Made by a program: the position numbers and the translations under genes. 64,000 bases of DNA from Enterobacter sp. EA-1 (GTDB lineage Bacteria > Pseudomonadota > Gammaproteobacteria > Enterobacterales > Enterobacteriaceae), in the NCBI GenBank assembly GCA_002886105.1, contig CP025776.1, positions 2,418,001 to 2,482,000 of the forward strand, in the 5' to 3' direction. The notes beneath the pieces are model-generated. The model had not been told where the DNA came from. It saw only the letters and a program-made list of their open reading frames with translations, and searched no databases. Positions 62,353 to 64,000 of the stretch are shown here, piece by piece. How positions within the stretch are numbered: the first letter of the stretch is position 1; each line of letters opens with the position of its first letter.

Positions 62353-62886
62353 ATGGCTCGTCGACGTGAACTTCAAGGTATAGCTAACGCTCTTACAGGG
62401 AGCTTTGTTAGTCGAAATAACGACTTTAAAGGATACTGGTCTATTGGTCAGTTAAAATCATTAGCAATAACGGCCTCATCAATAACTTTTTTCTCTTAGC
62501 ACTCTTAAGATCAGTACCGTCTGTGATCTGCTCAGTTTTATTACGCATCACTACGCAGGTATGCTCGAAAGCTTACTGATTAAACAGCAAGTACCTGAAC
62601 TCTGGGTAAAAGAGGCTAACATTACGATCGACTTTAACGCTGATGCCGAGCATATCCAGTTGCATGAACGCTCAACCTCTGGGAGCCTTTCCTGTGCAGT
62701 TGTCAGATAATAGATGATAACTTCCGTAACTACTCTTCGATCATTTATGGTATGTGCGCCTCATTCCGCTGCGAAAGAGTTAAAACGACGGAAATTCACT
62801 TTGTAGATCATAATATTAACTTCCGCTCCTCGCTCATTGCCGCCTGTCGTGTATTACAGATGGTTGCTATGTGCAAGGAGCAATGA
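62353..62886 (+). CDS. Hypothetical protein (MARRRELQGIAN type), unknown function
   Basis: The start MARRRELQGIANALTGSFVS, then RNNDFKGYWSIGQLKSLA, is what I recall of a small conserved enteric family without known function. After indels near 62470 and 62690 it reads TLKISTVCDLLSFITHHYAG, MLESLLIKQQVPELWVKEAN, ITIDFNADAEHIQLHERSTS and FRNYSSIIYGMCASFRCERV, ending RVLQMVAMCKEQ. Length is about 177 aa. It is often seen in variable regions. No membrane or signal segment. Confidence 0.55.
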
Positions 62887-62958
62887 GGTATCACCGGCGG
62901 TATACGAAACCCAATACTCGCAATGGTTCGAAAGTGTTTGATTATCCGTGGCGATTTA

Positions 62959-62991
62959 ATAGCCAGAACGATCAAATAACGTGCTGGCTAT
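62959..62991. terminator. Hairpin between convergent hypothetical genes
   Basis: ATAGCCAG and CTGGCTAT form a perfect 8-pair stem around 17 bases, between the stops of two convergent genes. Confidence 0.4.
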
Positions 62992-63001
62992 AGATCTGTA
63001 A

Positions 63002-63436
63002 TTACTCAGGCATAATATCGAGATTTGTTACTGATTGAATTTTCCATGTTCCCGATTCCTTAATCATACAATCCACAACAACGTGTTTTTTGGCTTTGCC
63101 AAAGGCGACATAGACATTTGTACATACCGGGTCATAGTCGGATTGAATGACATTCATTATCTGGCCAGTCGTTGTCATAATCCCGGGCACGTAAAAAAAG
63201 TCTGAACCATAATCTTCTTCACCGTCCACATTGGGGTGACGCAGTTTCTTTAGCGTGTCTGTAGCGACATATTTGTCTATTTCGTGACCATCCGTAATCG
63301 GGTATTTGCTTTGGCTGATTTGATTTATATACCATTTATTAAATATCAATGCCTGATGACGGGCTTGATCGACCGGATACGAATCAGCCAACACAGATGA
63401 AGAAACTAATAGCAAAACGAGGCTTAAGGCTTTCAT
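63002..63436 (-). CDS. Exported DUF3828-like protein
   Basis: MKALSLVLLLVSSSVLADS is a clear signal peptide with cleavage after VLA. The mature part reads ARHQALIFNKWYINQISQSK, ITDGHEIDKYVATDTLKKL, DYGSDFFYVPGIMTTTGQIM and CMIKESGTWKIQSVTNLDI, the pattern of DUF3828 proteins (short helix, then a cystatin-like beta domain with W-K-I near the end). The frame is intact over 144 residues. An ATG three codons upstream is an alternative start. Being exported and next to a vgrG island, it could be a periplasmic immunity protein, by inference. Confidence 0.7.
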   Translation of the reverse strand: MKALSLVLLLVSSSVLADSYPVDQARHQALIFNKWYINQISQSKYPITDGHEIDKYVATDTLKKLRHPNVDGEEDYGSDFFYVPGIMTTTGQIMNVIQSDYDPVCTNVYVAFGKAKKHVVVDCMIKESGTWKIQSVTNLDIMPE

Positions 63437-63545
63437 ATTAATCATGCCTGTAGATTTTAAAGGAAGGATGACGCCTTCTGTATGCGATTCACCGGGTACA
63501 TTCCATGGAGTTGAACAAAATCACTGATCCAAACCATGTAAGAAT

Positions 63546-64000
63546 TCAATAGAGTTTCTGCTCGATATGGTTTCCGGCATCAATTACCCGCCAGATTTTC
63601 CATTCTCCATCTTCCTTACGGGTCCAGACCTGCAAATGCTTCAATTTATTGTCCTGTATACCCAACCAGACATCCAGCTTCATACTGTCCCCATCACGAT
63701 AAGCAGGGGATACTTTCATACGCGGTATCCATGCAGGGTCATAATCCTGAGCATAGATAAAATAATCCGCCTCAAGCAATTCCTGCTCAGGCATTTCATA
63801 AATAGCGGCCATACGTGCCAGTAATTTTTTGACACCCACTGATGCATTTTATCCATTTTGATAATGTCATCTGATGGTGTCTTATCATATTCATGTAAAT
63901 AGAATGAGTAAAAAATCAGTCATGCTTTTCTGAATATCTGTCTCAGTATTTGCGCTGGCGAAAGGAATATAAATAGCCAGTAACAAGGTAAGCAGGTAAC
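63546..64000 (-). CDS. Second exported DUF3828-like protein (start outside the window)
   Basis: The C-terminal frame is intact: LLARMAAIYEMPEQELLEAD, YFIYAQDYDPAWIPRMKVSP, AYRDGDSMKLDVWLGIQDNK and KEDGEWKIWRVIDAGNHIEQ. Upstream, after indels near 63830 and 63895, come EYDKTPSDDIIKMDKMHQWV and a signal-like TLLLAIYIPFASANTETDIQ. It shares the W-K-I end and layout with the neighbouring gene but is clearly diverged, suggesting tandem paralogues. The initiation codon lies beyond the right edge. Confidence 0.6.

Overview
The window is chromosomal DNA of a member of the Enterobacteriaceae, most likely in the Enterobacter/Kosakonia/Cronobacter neighbourhood. Proteins such as PspA, YcjX, TyrR, HrpA, NifJ, LdhA and AldA read as close relatives of the Escherichia coli ones, and gene order follows the E. 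coli terminus region (sapA-psp-ycjXF-tyrR-tpx ... dbpA-ttcA ... nifJ-hslJ-ldhA-ydbH ... azoR-hrpA-ydcF-aldA-gapC-cybB). Several E. coli blocks are missing: pspE, ycjM-W, ynaI-uspE-fnr-ogt-abg, Rac prophage, and feaR to ynbD. Other genes stand in some of those places.

The most important practical fact is that almost every long gene is broken by 1-base indels. Many of these fall exactly where the E. coli-like reading frame would need a CCWGG (Dcm) site, and most of the others sit in homopolymers. I therefore treat the genes as intact genes in an uncorrected long-read type assembly, not as pseudogenes. Coordinates run from the real start to the real stop across these indels.

Layout. 0-3.2 kb: end of the sap operon (sapA), pspF, and the divergent phage-shock operon pspABCD with a sigma-54 promoter. 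3.3-7.5 kb: ycjX-ycjF and tyrR, with a palindromic TyrR box. 7.5-11.7 kb: tpx, and the murein-peptide recycling set ycjG, mpaA, mppA. 12-17.5 kb: small ydiH-like gene, two cyclic-di-GMP enzymes (dgcM and an MHYT-GGDEF-EAL protein) and a chemoreceptor. 17.5-21.4 kb: zntB, the anaerobic small RNA FnrS, dbpA, ttcA. 21.5-28.2 kb: two small proteins, nifJ, ydbJ, hslJ, ldhA. 28.4-31.5 kb: ydbH-ynbE-ydbL envelope operon. 31.5-37.8 kb: LysR and MarR regulators, azoR, hrpA. 37.8-42.7 kb: an accessory operon of a tripartite drug-efflux pump plus an O-methyltransferase. 42.9-51 kb: acetyltransferase, ydcF, aldA, a hydrolase, gapC, cybB, an MHS-family transporter and a methyltransferase.

51-57.4 kb holds a very large hybrid sensor kinase (CHASE, PAS repeats, kinase, two receivers, HPt) overlapping a REC-GGDEF response regulator, so it is likely a phosphorelay feeding cyclic-di-GMP synthesis. 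From about 57.4 kb to the end the DNA becomes visibly AT-rich and carries an orphan type VI secretion spike gene (vgrG) surrounded by small unrecognised genes and two related exported DUF3828-like proteins. This looks like a vgrG cargo (effector/immunity) island and is the least understood part of the window.

No tRNA, rRNA, insertion sequence or CRISPR array was seen.
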